64,000 bases of DNA. It comes from Gymnorhina tibicen. Taxonomy: Eukaryota; Chordata; Aves; Passeriformes; Artamidae. Each line of letters begins with the position of its first letter. The first letter of the stretch is position 1. The stretch covers positions 3,657,890-3,721,889 of the forward strand of contig VXAZ01000953.1 in assembly GCA_013399875.1 (NCBI GenBank), read 5' to 3'. Under the pieces are notes generated by a model that had not been told where the DNA came from, did no database searches, and worked only from the letters and a program-made list of their open reading frames with translations. This document shows, in pieces, positions 1 to 43,277 of the stretch. The position numbers and the translations under genes are program-made.

Positions 1-799
1 TGAACCATAACCCTTTAATATTATTGTGGAAGAGATTTCCACCACTCTTCCCACAGCTGCCATTCTCACTGCCGCAGTCAGAGCTTAGTCTTTTGCCATT
101 CAGTATTCAGCATTCAGCTCAGCTGACGTGGTGGAAACCTCCTGTGAGGTAGGGGGATGGAGGCCACGAGGGGATGGGAACCTGATGAAGTGCAAGATCA
201 CAGAAGTGACTGTGCAACAGGACAGCCAATGTCCTTTCTGGCCCAAATTCCATCTCTTGCTGTGGCCAAAAGCTAATGCCTACACAGGAGTATCACAAGA
301 GAGGGTAAGTATTTCCTTCAGATATCAGCTTTGAACAGTTTGGGTCCTGGGGACTTTTCAGAGTCAGAGGTGTTTCCTCTTTTAGATAAACCTCAGAGGA
401 ATTTTGTACTTGTTCGTACGTGTTGATCCTTCACTTGAACCCACTTATCTTCTGTCATCCACAGCAGCCTGGATGAGTTTCATATCTAACTCAAAATATC
501 CACTCATGGCTGACCTGAAATTTCCTCCATCAGGAACAGAACTTCTTTAGATCTCATCTGTGCTAAATGATGAATCAACAAGTTGTGTGGACACCCTTTG
601 AATGGGTAAGAAATCCGCAGCCAGAAGGTGGGAACATCAAAAGTCCTTTTAAGGTCTTTCTTGAAACTACTATTGCTCATGTTTCCAAAGAAAAATTACT
701 GGCTGTTGTCAGAATCTACTCCAAATGAATACAGCAAATCTGGAAACACAATGTCAATGAACCAGAATGAGTTTTTAGCTCTAAGATATCTGATTTTCC

Positions 800-819
800 T
801 TTTTTTTTTTTTTTTTTTT
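800..819. repeat. Poly(T) run of 20
   Basis: Uninterrupted T homopolymer followed by CAG. It could be the reverse complement of an old poly(A) tail or a simple slippage repeat; no retrocopy is recognisable beside it. Confidence 0.9.
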
Positions 820-1369
820 CAGAGAGGAACATAGCTTAGGGTTATCCCCTTGAATTTACATATATCTAGTACTTTGAATGCTCTGGGTCATCATTATATA
901 CAGACAGAAAAAGGCAGAATGTATCTGGAACTGTTATTTCAGAAAGGCTGAAAAAGAAGACATGCAGCTGTCTCAGTTTTGGGGTGCCCAGATGAATTTG
1001 ATGTGTAAGCCTCTAATGGCAACAAACCCATGAAGCAGTAGTAACAGAGCGGGCTCGGGAGCGATGTGGAAAAACCTAGGGGGCACCATATTTATGGCTG
1101 AGTAAGAAGCCTGATTTGCTCTCATTTAAAGGAAAAATTCCCCACAGACAGGATTATTAAGAGTATTCTTATTTGACATGGTTATTAATGAGGAGGAGGA
1201 GGGAGCAAATTGGACATTAATGAACTTCACAGACAATACTACTCTGGGAAGATCTGAGGGCTCCAGCAAGGACAGATCATTGGCCAAGCGGAGTGCAGTG
1301 CTATTGTTGACTGAAACCTCTAAACATTGCATCCAATCCTCTCAAAAACCACTGGCCTCATGGGACAGA

Positions 1370-1640
1370 CACCTTTCATTGCCAGTGAGTTTTTTTTAAC
1401 TTGTCCCCATTGCCTCTTATCCTGTTGGAAGGCAGCACTGAGAAGAGCATGGGCTCCTCCTCTTCATTCCTTTCCATCAGGTTATTTACACACATTGTGA
1501 AGTTCTTCCCTGAGCTTTCTTAGCTTTAGGCTAGACAGTCCCAGTCTTAGCCTTTCCTCACATGACAGATGCTCCAGTCCCTTAATCACCTTCATGGTTC
1601 TCTGCTGGACTCAGTTTGGGAAGCAGCAGCACAAGAGGAG
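1370..1640 (-). mobile_element. CR1-type LINE fragment, 3' region, antisense
   Basis: Read on the reverse strand this resembles the stretch of CR1 just before its 3' end: an 'agaggctgag...ctgtcc' block follows 'gactggagcatct', and then comes the 'ggcaatgggga' block. It is diverged and short, with no open reading frame of its own. Boundaries are approximate. Confidence 0.6.
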
Positions 1641-2977
1641 AGAGCTCCCCGACAGCTGTTTTCCCTAGGCACAGGGCATTGTTGCACGGTGTTGATATGC
1701 CTAAGGCCGACGCTGTAACTTCAGTATGGTCAGGATTGGAAGCTGCAGGCGTCAGAGGTGTTATCTCAGCAGAGGCGTGGCAAGAGCAGAGCAGAAGCAT
1801 CATCTGGAAGGCAGCACCCCATGGACGTGAATACAGAAAGCTGAGAGTTCTTAATTGCTGCCCAGATAGCAGGCAGAGCCTGGAGCTGGGGTGGCTGTAA
1901 GCAAGCAGGCAACATAGGGAGGAATGCCTTCCCTCCCAGGCAGGAGTGCTGGAGGTCCCAAGTGAGACAGAGATGAGAAGTGCCTGGGGAATGCGGAGTG
2001 CACACAGCAATTCGGGAGGCAGTACCATCCCGACAGGGAGCCATGTACCACCTCCTTCCCTAGGGTCTGTTCACCTTTGCTCAAGAGTCAAGAAGGAGCT
2101 GGGTGTTGATGATAAAGGGAACAGCCCTCCCTGTTGCTAAGCAAGCTGGAATAAAGCTGTGGTTGCCACAAAGTGTGGCTGAACTGGCTTGGAGAGTGGG
2201 AAGGATGCAGGGAAGATGAATGCAGAGCTCCCAAACACTAGGACATCTCCTCCACATCTTAGCTGAGCAATAAAATGAGACGAGTGCAGTTGGGTGAACA
2301 GCAGAAAGGTCCTGACATTTCAAAAATCCTTTGCTTTTCTGCTTTTAATCAATCTGTACTAAGCCTCAAATATGAAAAGAAGTGCTTAGGGCAAAGGTGA
2401 ATTTAATTTTAAGAGTAAATTGCTTTGATGATTGTCAACTTGCCAAGACTTTTTCAGCACATTAATGGTATTATTTCCCAGGCTCCTGGCATGGTCCTAA
2501 AGGTCACAGCTCACGACAACTCTCTTCATTTCTACTGTTCATACAATAAAAGCTACAAGCATAAAGATGTTGCTGCTGCTTCTTGGTACCACTAGGTAAA
2601 AAACGTCTCAACAATCTAAGTTGTTTCATGTTCCTGGAGCTTTATTGTAAAGGTGTAATGAAAATGGCTCATGAAAAGTTCATTGCCATTTTGCAAGATT
2701 ACTATTTCACATGTATTTATCTCCCTTCCCTTCTCTATGCAGTAGAGTTCATGCTCCCTCCCAAACCACTTCTAAGTGAGAACTTCTACCCCACGTTCAC
2801 AACGAAGGCTCTCCAAATTCTTTTCATAAAATACACTACAACTACAGTTTTGTGGAGACTGGTGTAATGGAGAGAGGCATGTCCTCACCAGGCATTAAAT
2901 CAAGAACACTAAGATTTGCGTAGGTCCAGAACTGACCTCTAGTGGCACCTACACAATAGCCTTATACCAGATTCGGC

Positions 2978-2993
2978 TTTTTTTTTTTTTTTT
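2978..2993. repeat. Poly(T) run of 16
   Basis: Simple T homopolymer about 90 bases before the GC-rich island begins. No adjacent retrocopy recognised. Confidence 0.9.
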
Positions 2994-3714
2994 CCAACTA
3001 TCGGCAGATAGACAATGAAGTATTATTACGGAATATTCCACAGCTGAGGTGTGTCAGCATTTTGGCGTCCTGTGTGAACTGACAGAACTTAAGCAGCGTG
3101 CACTATGTGGGTACAGCTTCCCAGACACAGGGCTAACCCTTCCAGTACGGTGCAAACCCGCTGAGCGCACACTGTAACTCCACGGTGCTTGATGGATGAA
3201 ACTGGACGATGAGAGCCCAGCTGCTGCATGGACAATGCCATAAAACCCGGAACACCTCGCCAGCAGCACGGACCCAGCGCAGGCTTCTCGCCCAGCGTGC
3301 TGCCTTGGTCTAACCGAGGGTCCAGAGACAACACCTCTTTGCCCCTTCCCCTTCCCAAGAGCTGCGGCCAGGTGGGACCTGAGGAGGTACATCCCCCCGC
3401 CCCGCACCTGGCACCCACCTCCCCAGTGCCGAGCCCGCTCACTGTAAGGAACCCGGCCCGAGGCACCTCGGCGCTGCCTCCCGGACAGCGCTCCCACATA
3501 GCCCCCATCCCAACCGCGCCGGGCACGGCTCCTCACACGACCCCATCCCAAATAATTTAAGCCCGGGCCGTGCGCCTGCGCTAAAGCCGCGCGCGTTTCC
3601 GCTTCCCCAGCGGTCGCCCGGGAAGGAGGGAGGCGGCTGCATCCCGACTGCTCTCCCCGGAGCCTGCGCATGAGCACCGCATCTCGCCTCCCGCCCTTCC
3701 CTTCCCTTCTCTTC

Positions 3715-3735
3715 TCCTCCTCCTCCTCCTCCTCC
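3715..3735. repeat. (TCC)n microsatellite in the SLC22A15 leader region
   Basis: Seven perfect TCC units inside a longer pyrimidine-rich stretch (about 3695-3750) just upstream of the start codon. It is likely transcribed as part of the 5'UTR and liable to length polymorphism. Confidence 0.85.
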
Positions 3736-3841
3736 CTCTCCTGCTCCAGCTCCGCGAGGGCCCGGCTGCCGCTCCGCGCCCCGCCCCGGGGATGTGCTGC
3801 TCGGCGGCCGCTCAGGAGCTGCGCGGCGGGCGGGGAGCGGG

Positions 3842-34352
<30,511 letters not shown>

Positions 34353-37300
34353 TGAAAAGAAGAAACACTGGCCTATTTTATGCCTCTTCTTGTCCAGGCA
34401 GTCCAGCTGTATGACAAGTACTGGGGACATTGCTTGTCAGGGAATGTAACTGGGCAAGTGCCTGTGTTTTTCCTTACTAGGAGAGGGATTTGAGTACTGT
34501 TCAGAGTGATGACATCACTGATACGCTGCATACGAGGCAGCCATTTCAAATCTTGTGGTTCAGAATGTCAGTGCACGGACTGCATTTGAAGCCAGGTGAG
34601 ACAGCAAGAGTGGGATGATGTATTTCAGAAGCCCAGGAAATAACCTAGGCTTAGACAGATTTGGACAGATCATCAGTGCACATGTTGGTATTTTATTTTC
34701 AACGTGGTGGATTTTGTTTCAGTACAAATTGATAAACTTGAAAACAACCACTGTATTTTTCCATAGGGTGAAAGCGGTCAGAGAATGTGCTGTGTGCTAC
34801 TCCAGTGGGAACAAATTGCTGAAATTGTGTGTTAAAATGGCTTTTGCTTATTCAGTAGAGGAGAGGCAACTATGAACATAAGGTTTCTTTGTGTGCACAC
34901 CTGTGCAGAGTTACAGGTGCAGCTGGTTAGTCGTGAGCTGGGCTTTAACTTAGCGATAATGGAAGGCTGGGAGGGAGGACTACACAAAGGAGTAACCATG
35001 AAGCCTGCAAATGTAAGGAACATTACTCACTTATTTCCTTCTTTTCATACACAAAAGCTTTGTCTTGGTCTGTCTTGTGCATATGTTTGCCACGTGTTCC
35101 CCACATCTCAGCACTGCTGTTCATAGCTTTGCCTACTTTTACCTTGTCTTCACTTTTGCCATAAATATTGAAGCTCAGCACCTTCTCTGTGGAGTGAAAT
35201 AATTCTGTGATGGCTATCATTTCCTGGGTGTGACAAAGGTGAGGTATTTATCACATACCGTGTGTGTGCTGTGTTAGAATGCATAGCTCACTTTTTTGGA
35301 CCTATGTAGGTCTTTATTTCTGGAAAAGACTTAACTCTGAAGTGGTGAGAGGTACTGTGGGATGCTGTTATATTTTGGGCATTATTGTCAGGAAGCTGCT
35401 AGTGTTTATTTTAAAATAATCTTGTGTGTAGATAAGGTTCTCATTTAAAAAGAAAGCAAATCTCTTTGGACGTTTTTGGTTACTTGATGTTTTTTAACTA
35501 TTGCTTGCTCAAGCACTTGATTACTTGACCTTGTTAAGGAAAACAACTTCACTTTCCTGTTTTCACTGAACTTCTGTAAGTGCTTCATTAGAGGGATATG
35601 GAATTGTGAAATATGAAACATGAACATTTGAAATGTTCCAACTACAGAAATGAGGCTTTACAAAGATTCAGTGTTCTTGATGACATTGTCATCTTCATTC
35701 TCTAACCTGTGGCTTTCTCTTTGTTAAGATTGGTTTCCATAAAATGTTTGTTAGTCTTCCTACTTGGAGTTCCTAGCAAAGTGCCACACAATGGCAGCAA
35801 ATACATTTTCAGGCTCACTAGCCTTTTTTGCAGATCTTAGAATTAAAAAGGGTGGGTCTAAAAATACCAAAAAGCTGTCTGCTGAATATTTGCTGGTTAA
35901 ACTGGGAAGTTCCTTTACTCTGCAAGGAAGTAAAAGTAAACAGCATCTAAAGTTTGCAGCTAGCTGCTCGAACTTTGTGCACCGGGAGCTGTAACGCTGA
36001 GCAAAGTGCAACTACCCTGCTTGGTGCAGAGGGCAGCCCAGAGTGTGCAGTTCCACACGTGCAGCATTCCCACTGGGTGTGAACTTGATCCAGGTGTTGA
36101 CTAAGCAGAGTTGGGAACTTCAGTCCCTATGGACAGTGTATCAATATTGGTGTGATTTTTGCCTGTATTATAAGCTTTACTAGAAGAATTCTCACCCATG
36201 GTCTTCACTTTCTTCCCCTCCCCCCCAACTGTTGAGTAGTTGTTGTAGATGTGGCACTTTTTAACCCAACTGGGTGGTCTTTCTGCCTTATTTGGCCCCT
36301 TTGTATATAAGAAATCTTCACCAAATGAGGTACTCGGAAATAGTTGGAAAGGTTGAATCTATTCAAATATTTTTTATTCACACTTAAAGTTATGGACAGC
36401 TGGGAAAATGACTTTTTGTTGCTGATGGCAAACAGCAGCAAGCCTGGCAGCATTAACATGTTGCCAAGAGCCAGCAGTTGTTTTTAGGTGTTTGTTGCCT
36501 CTGTCCCTCCTCGGGTGTTGGGTGGAATAAGTCAGGAACTGTCATTATCTGCTCCTGGCAACCCTGTGTAATGCCACAAGACACCTCAATATAATTTTCA
36601 TTAACAGTAGGATGCTGTAAGGGTTCGGGTGGAGAAGATCACTCTTAGCAGGACCTGAGCTAGATTTTGTGACAGTCTTCAGTTTAAAATTAAATTTACC
36701 TCTCCACTCATGCACTTTTGTATCATTGGTATACATATGTAAAATTGCAAAAATGAGAATGAAGACAAAATTAGCAATTTTTTTGCATAGGAATTGCTGC
36801 TCTTTTTTTTTAACCTCAAATCTGTCCCATGTTTTCACCTTTGGAATTTTAGAGGGAATATTTTAAAAGGAATAGTAAATCTTCCATTGTTACTTTCCTA
36901 TATCAGTTAATTCAGAAAGTTTAGAGGAAAGAACCCCTGCAGGAGGAGTTCAGCCATGTAGCATCAGACTTTGCTCTCCAGCTTTGTGTTCTGAAGTTCA
37001 AATCCGTTAGGTGCATTAAGTTTCTTTTCTGAGGCTGTTCATTTTTCATACGAGCTGGCCTTCTGGTACAGAAACCTGTAGGATCACTTTTTTTCTTACC
37101 CATAATATGTAATGCTGTACAACATTGAGGTAGTTGTGCTGTGTGTAGCATTCACTGGTGAGAGGTGCAGCCCAGTGTTCAGCAGCCCATGTGCTCAGCA
37201 TTTCCTGTGCCTGGGTGGAGCACCATTGCTGAGCAGGAGTTCCTCACTGCCTGTTGTTCTGGCTCTCACAACCACGGTGCTTTAAAGCCCAGGTCGGAAA

Positions 37301-40300
37301 GTCGGAGAGAACTTATGATTTTGAAGTCTGAGTAAGCCCAATAATAAATGTCAGTGTCTGATGAGGAGCTCCTGGAAAGCAGAGGATGATACAGCACTGG
37401 ATACATCAGTTTACTACATGTTGTAGTGCTAAGAGTCTGAGGCCCAAGGTCTATCTATACTTCAGTGCAATATGATAATCTTCTCCCATGTTTTTTGCTA
37501 GAGTAGGTGGCACTGTTGGCTATTTTTGTGTTGTGCAAGCACTAAGATACCTTTTCCCAAGATGGAGTTTCTTTTCTGGATTCCTTTGGCTGTGATTTTT
37601 CTTTTTTTTTTCAGGTAGCTCACTTAGTGGGATTATGCTAGAGAGAAGAGAGCCTTTCCCATGGTGCTGAGTAGTCAGGTCTTAATACTGTCCCAGCAGA
37701 ATCCCAAACATACCTCACCTAGCTGGGGACCTCACAAGTGATAAGTGAATACAGCTAAAAGTGAAGGAGAGTGACAGGTCATGTGAGGCAGCATGGAGGA
37801 GAATGAGCTGGAAGAAGTAAAAAAGAATGGAGGATTCAACTGAATCACCTTAGAGAAAGGGTAAGTGAAAACACAAAATAGCAGTTGTTGGGTAAAAATA
37901 CCCTTCTTGCTCCTTGTCTTGACTTGAAGCTTCTGCTTTCAGAGCTAGTATTGGTTCCAGGATGTCATATTGGGGATATCAGTTTCATAATTTCCTTTTT
38001 AATGTCAGCTGTGTCCAGCATTGCCTCTTTAGTGATGAAACATTTCTTTGAATCAATATAAAATGTGGCCTGCCTGTTTTCTTTTGGACTCAGCTTCTTT
38101 ATGAAATGGTGTTGCACCAAAATAATTAAAATTTGGAAAACCCTCTTTTGGAGAATGTTGTATAACTGGTCATTATAGCTTAATTTGCTAGCTTTCCTTT
38201 AGGACAGGAATGTTGGAATTATTTGATGTGTTTGTCATACAACCTCTTGTGATATTATACTTCAGCCTTCTAAAAGGATTTTGCTACCTGTCTGCTTTTG
38301 ATAGGCTGAAGAGAATACAATACAAAAGTGATTAGACAAGTTTATTTTTTTAAACTTCCCCTGAAAACAAACCTAGTACTCTCTATATAGGAATTGGGAA
38401 AGTGCTGCTCAGAGACCCCTGACATGCCAGAAACTTAGAAGCTCTGTGTTAAAGGAGGGCCAGAGATGACTCTGTGTTCACGTCAGGATGCTGAGTGAAG
38501 AACATGCCCACACCTCTCCAGAGACACCTGGAGCAGGTTGTAGCTTGTTTCCACCGTAGTTACAGTCAAGGCTTTAGGGATTGGAGCCACATGCTCATCA
38601 GCTCACAGTGTGCAGTCCATGCCAGGGTTTCCAAACTGTGTGGACATACTGAGGTTAGTAGGGTGTCATTTACAGAACCATGGGGAATGCAGTTGAGCCA
38701 TACATTTTCCAGTGTATTTCACCTAAGCATATAAAAGCAGTTTGCAACAATGCTTTTCTTGTACTGAGGAAAAGGGGAAGGTGAGGGATTTTTCCTGGAG
38801 TGTGTTAAAAGAAACATTTGAGCTAAAACTCTTGTTCCTGAGTCTTCTGCATAATCACTGAATGCAGATTTGGTAAGTAGTATTTTGTTTTATCTCTGGC
38901 TATATATCCCTTTGCCGACCCGGTTAGAGCTCCTGTGGTCATGCTCTTTTGACACAGCTGAATCTGTGACTGCAAACTGTGAGCCTTGCAGTAAAGATGT
39001 CAGAAAAGCCCAAGAGCGGTGCTGTCATTTGATGGTGGAAGTTAGTCTGGCCTGACACAATGCCTGTGTCAGAAATGTCTATATTCAGCTGTTTACCAAA
39101 CAGGAGACTTAGGGTATAGCTGTATTTTGAGTCTCGTTCATTTTATCTTACTGCGAGATGGGTTACGTGGAACAAAGACATCAACATAAGAAAACCTCTC
39201 TGGCAGATCCAAATGTAGAATTGGTGGGTGAACAAATTTATACATAATTTTTCCATGCCATGTATTTCTGATGCCTTGTCTAGTCTGTTGCAGCCTTCAG
39301 ATTTTCCAGGTGCTACTGTTATTTAAGGCTGGTAGAGCTGGGTAAAACTTTTACCCCAACAGTTCGAATTTACTGAACTTTCTCATCTTAATTTTGGTAC
39401 TACTTTCTGTTTCTGTCATTGTGAAAAAAAGCTTCGGTATTGCCTAATAGGGAACAGATTTTTTTGTTCTAATTTGAAGTGCCTGTTTTATAATTTTAAT
39501 TTCCTCAGTCAGTTTTATATGGGACTATGTGTAAAGTAGCATCATAGAATTGGATTATATAAGTGCCAAAGACAGTTTTTGCTGGAAAGCAATAGCCCAA
39601 AACTGGTTCTAGCTGCCTTCATTTAGAATTCTTCCATGCAGCCTGCCAGAACTGGTATTTACAAGCATCCCTGAAACTAGAGGGACAGAGAATTACCTTT
39701 GTTTGGTTGTCTTTTGTTGCTCAGTTCACTTAAGTAGCTTTTGTTTCTGAGAAACCAAAGAAGTTAAATGAAAGATTAAAGTGTTCATTTTGTAGAACAT
39801 TGAGAATTTATACCATGGAGCCATTACAGGGAAATCTGCCGAGCCTGTTTGATTCCGAGTTGCAAATGTCAAAGTTTACTTAAAGACTGATAAAACCTGG
39901 TTAAAAACTGCACACTGGAATTTGTTAGTTCATTCATCAGTCTTACAAATTAGCATTACTAGTAAACAGCTTGCCTGCAGCTTCGTGGGATCTGGCAGAT
40001 TTTTATAAAATGCACACTCTGAGGCATTTGTACATAATAATGTATAGAGTTTAAATCCCTATTACAACTAATATTCACTGCAAGTCAGCCTTGTCATGGC
40101 TGCATGTTTGTCAGTAAAAAAGCAGGTGGATAAAACTTGGTGCAGCAAGGGCTCATGGCCCCCAGAAGAATGATTTAGAAGAAAATCTTTCTCTACTGTG
40201 TGTACAGAATGAAGGGGACCATGGGGTGTATACAGCAAGATTGTAGGATGGAGTATGTTTACATACTTGCCCACCCTCATTTACTAAAGGTTTCTAGAGG

Positions 40301-41659
40301 AGATCTGTCTTTATGATGTGTGTTACTGCTTCCCACCAACACATCTGAGGTGCTCTTATTATACCTACTTTGTCAGGAGCCAGGCAAAATGTATGGCAGT
40401 AAGAAAACCTTTGCCAGTATTGAAAGTTGTATTTACTTAAAAATATGCTGGGAGAGGTATCAGGTACATCTGTTTTAAAACAAAATGTTTTTAAATTTTG
40501 GAAACCTGATTGGGGGACAAGCATTTCTGATGTTAGTCTGTAGGAAAAATCAGTTTTGCAGATACTGATGAAGATTGTAATAGAGCAAACAACTGCAAGG
40601 TGAATTGTGATGAGAGTTGTGCATGCTGTGATTTCAAGTATGCCTCTAAATTACTGGTTTCTAATATTTGATCCCTTTCACTCCTCAAAATCCAAACCAA
40701 GTTTTATTTTGTTCTTGTTAAAATTTGAGTAAGTAATGTGGAAGTGGGAAGTACATTTTTCGTATTTTATTGCACTTTTATTGCACTATTTTGCTTCCTG
40801 AATCAAATAATACTTTGATTTTTTAAGCTACCTCTTTATGTTGAGCTTTTTTTGTCACTTTTGTATTTAATTGATTTTTGGGGAACTACAAAATATTTCC
40901 TTTTTTATTTGTGTGGGAATCCATGACTTAAAGTCCTCAAGTCATCCTTCTCTTTAAAGATTTTCTCAAAGGCCTTTTAAATTTAGTTTAAAGACTTAAA
41001 ACTTTCAAGGAGCATAATAATTACACAATTAGAACATGGCTTTTCTGTATATACTGCTTGCCTTTAAGAGGGCCAGAAAGCCCTTAATTTTATACTAACG
41101 TCAGTTGAGGACACGACTTTTCAGGGGCAGTAAGTTTTGAGTTGGGGGGGCTTTAATCAATTTTATTTATTGCCAATTAGAGATTTTTGTTACTGCTTTG
41201 GTATTGGAATTAAAGATTATTAAAACATTTAAGGAAAAGTGTCTGCTTTTCTCCAGACACTGGTCTTCCTTCTCTCTCGCCATGCCGTCCTCCAATTGTC
41301 ATGCTCAATCCCTTCTGCAAGGCAACAGGCAGCACAGGAGACTGGGATCAGTCTGTTGTGTTTCTGTTTATTCACTGCTCTTTGTTTCTTGTTCTGCTGC
41401 TCTCTTGTGGGTTTCAGCACCAGCCACAGTCCCTTCAGAGCTGTAGCTCCTTTTGAGTCTACTCTCAGCCTCTGCTCAGGCTATGATTTTCCTTTGGGTT
41501 TCTCCTGCTCAGCTGTCTCTCAGTTTCTCTTGTGCTGCCTTGGGCTTATCCCTTTTTCTCTTCCTGTTGCAGCACTATAATGTCTTTTTCTTGGCATTTA
41601 CAGCCCTGTCTTAAACATGCTTTTGTCAAAGTGCCAGCAGCTCCTCTGGCAGTGTTGGA

Positions 41660-41920
41660 GTGCAGTGGGTCAGTGCTCACTGGGCTCCAGAGGCAATGGG
41701 CACCGCCTGAAACACAGGAGGATCCATCTGAACATAAGCACTTTTTTAATGTCAGGGAGATGGAGCACTGGCACAGGTTGCCTGGAGAGGTTGTGGAGTC
41801 TCCATGTGTGCAGATACTCAGGAGTCATCTGGACATAGTCCTAAGCAGTCTGCTTTAGTAGTTGGTTCTGCTTGAGCAGGGAGGTTGGACCGGGTGACCT
41901 CCAGAGGTCCCTTCCATCCT
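41660..41920 (+). mobile_element. CR1-type LINE 3' end, sense
   Basis: A clear CR1 3' terminal segment. 'ggcaatgggc...cctgaaacacaggagg' precedes 'ccatctgaacat', then 'ggagcactgg...aggttgcctgg' and 'gaggttgtggagtctcc'. It ends with 'gaggttggaccgggtgacct' and 'ccagaggtcccttcc'. It is 5'-truncated, as is usual for CR1. Boundaries approximate to about 20 bases. Confidence 0.85.
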
Positions 41921-43271
41921 CAGCCCCTCTGTGCTTCCTGTGCTGGCTGCTGCTGAGCTGTCTGGGACCAGCACGGGCAGTCCCTGGCGTCTTCCCTCAC
42001 AGGACACCCTGCAGCCCCCTCATTGCCGAAGCCCTGGCAGCCGTGCTCGTGCACCACTCTGCAGGGTTTTCTTGCAAAGCAAATCCTTGGCTTGGGCTGA
42101 CAGTTTGAGAGTGGTGGTTGGTACTATATTGCTTTTCTGTGTTGCTGTTGTTTTAGGTCAAGTAACTGAAACTCCGAAGGATATAATCAGACATTTGTAG
42201 CCAAATTCTGTGTCTGTTTGCATTTACATCCTTGCTAATTTCAAAAGACAGAACTTGGACCTCCTCTTGACCAGAGGACCAGCCAAAGGGGTAAACTACT
42301 TTTTTGCTGCTCCACCTTTCATCATCATGGAAACAAATCTTTGTGCAGTCTCTATATCCTGTAGACTTTGCATTGTTTTCTTATTCCCATTTAGTTTGAA
42401 CTAACAATCAAAAGTCATTGCCAGTTGAGAGCTGAGTAATAGGAAATTGGTGGCAGGGGCAGGGGGAGCAGATTCAGTTCAAAAATGAAGTTGTATATAG
42501 TTGATGTGTGTATTGTTAAATATTTAATTTGGATTAATGGAATACTGAGTGTTATGAGCCTTCCCATTTAAAAATGAGGACTGATATATTTCAGAAGTAC
42601 TTTCTCTTCTTTAACTGTGTTAGTGTGCTGTTGTTAACTCAGAGCTGTACTGCTGAAAAGTCTGTTTGTAGAATACTTCATCTGAGAAGTCACAACTGAA
42701 GCTTTTCCACAGTAGACCTTTTATGGTGATATATTCATATGTTCTGTGAACAGCTGTTGGATCCATCTTTTTAAGATGTTCTTTGCCATAGGTGAGGGGC
42801 CATAAAAAATGTTGAAATATTCAGAATAATTGCACTTATCTATTCTGTTTTCTTAATGTATTTCCTATGCATACTGCCTTACCTGTATGTATTGTACTTC
42901 ACTAGAGGTACGAAAAGTAAATATCAGGTTCTTAATTTACAATATGTTAATGAGTTTTTCAAGTAATTCTGTAATACTAAATATTTTCCAGTGATCTCTG
43001 TCTACTAAGAGAGGGTGATGGTGGGTAAGCCCAGGTGAATTTAGTCAAAAGTTAATATTGGTGGTCTTTACATTCTCTTTTAATGTCTGAGTTATTTTGA
43101 TAATTTTAAATACAACTTTTCTTTTAAGAATTTTGTAGAGGCTGACCTATGTTAGTACGCCAACTTTTAGGTGATTTGTAACAGCTGTGATGCTGCCTCT
43201 GACTCATACAATTCATCCAATGTCTTTGTAACTTATTTTGTGCCTTTTCTTCCCCTGACAAAAAATGTCTC

Positions 43272-43277
43272 AATAAA
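43272..43277 (+). terminator. Candidate poly(A) signal AATAAA
   Basis: AATAAA is followed within about 40-80 bases by strongly T-rich and GT-rich sequence, the usual arrangement of a cleavage site and downstream element. It would give SLC22A15 a 3'UTR of about 8.9 kb, which is long. It may be one alternative site or a chance match. Confidence 0.2.

Larger units (their letters stand above)
1..3079. other. Upstream flank, no gene recognised
   Basis: Noncoding flank of SLC22A15. Apart from the CR1 fragment at about 1370-1640 and two T-runs (800-819, 2978-2993), I see no exon, RNA gene or clear regulatory site. A slightly GC-richer patch at about 1600-2100 is open in several frames on both strands, but none of the translations is recognisable. 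Confidence 0.6.

Noticed and set aside
37343..37348. AATAAA as the SLC22A15 poly(A) signal
   Set aside because: No convincing GT/T-rich downstream element follows, and the hexamer is frequent by chance in this AT-rich DNA.
41532..41858. Sense ORF ending in EHWHRLPGEVVESP-like sequence
   Set aside because: This part is the translation of the CR1 3' end, which is a common false coding signal in bird DNA.
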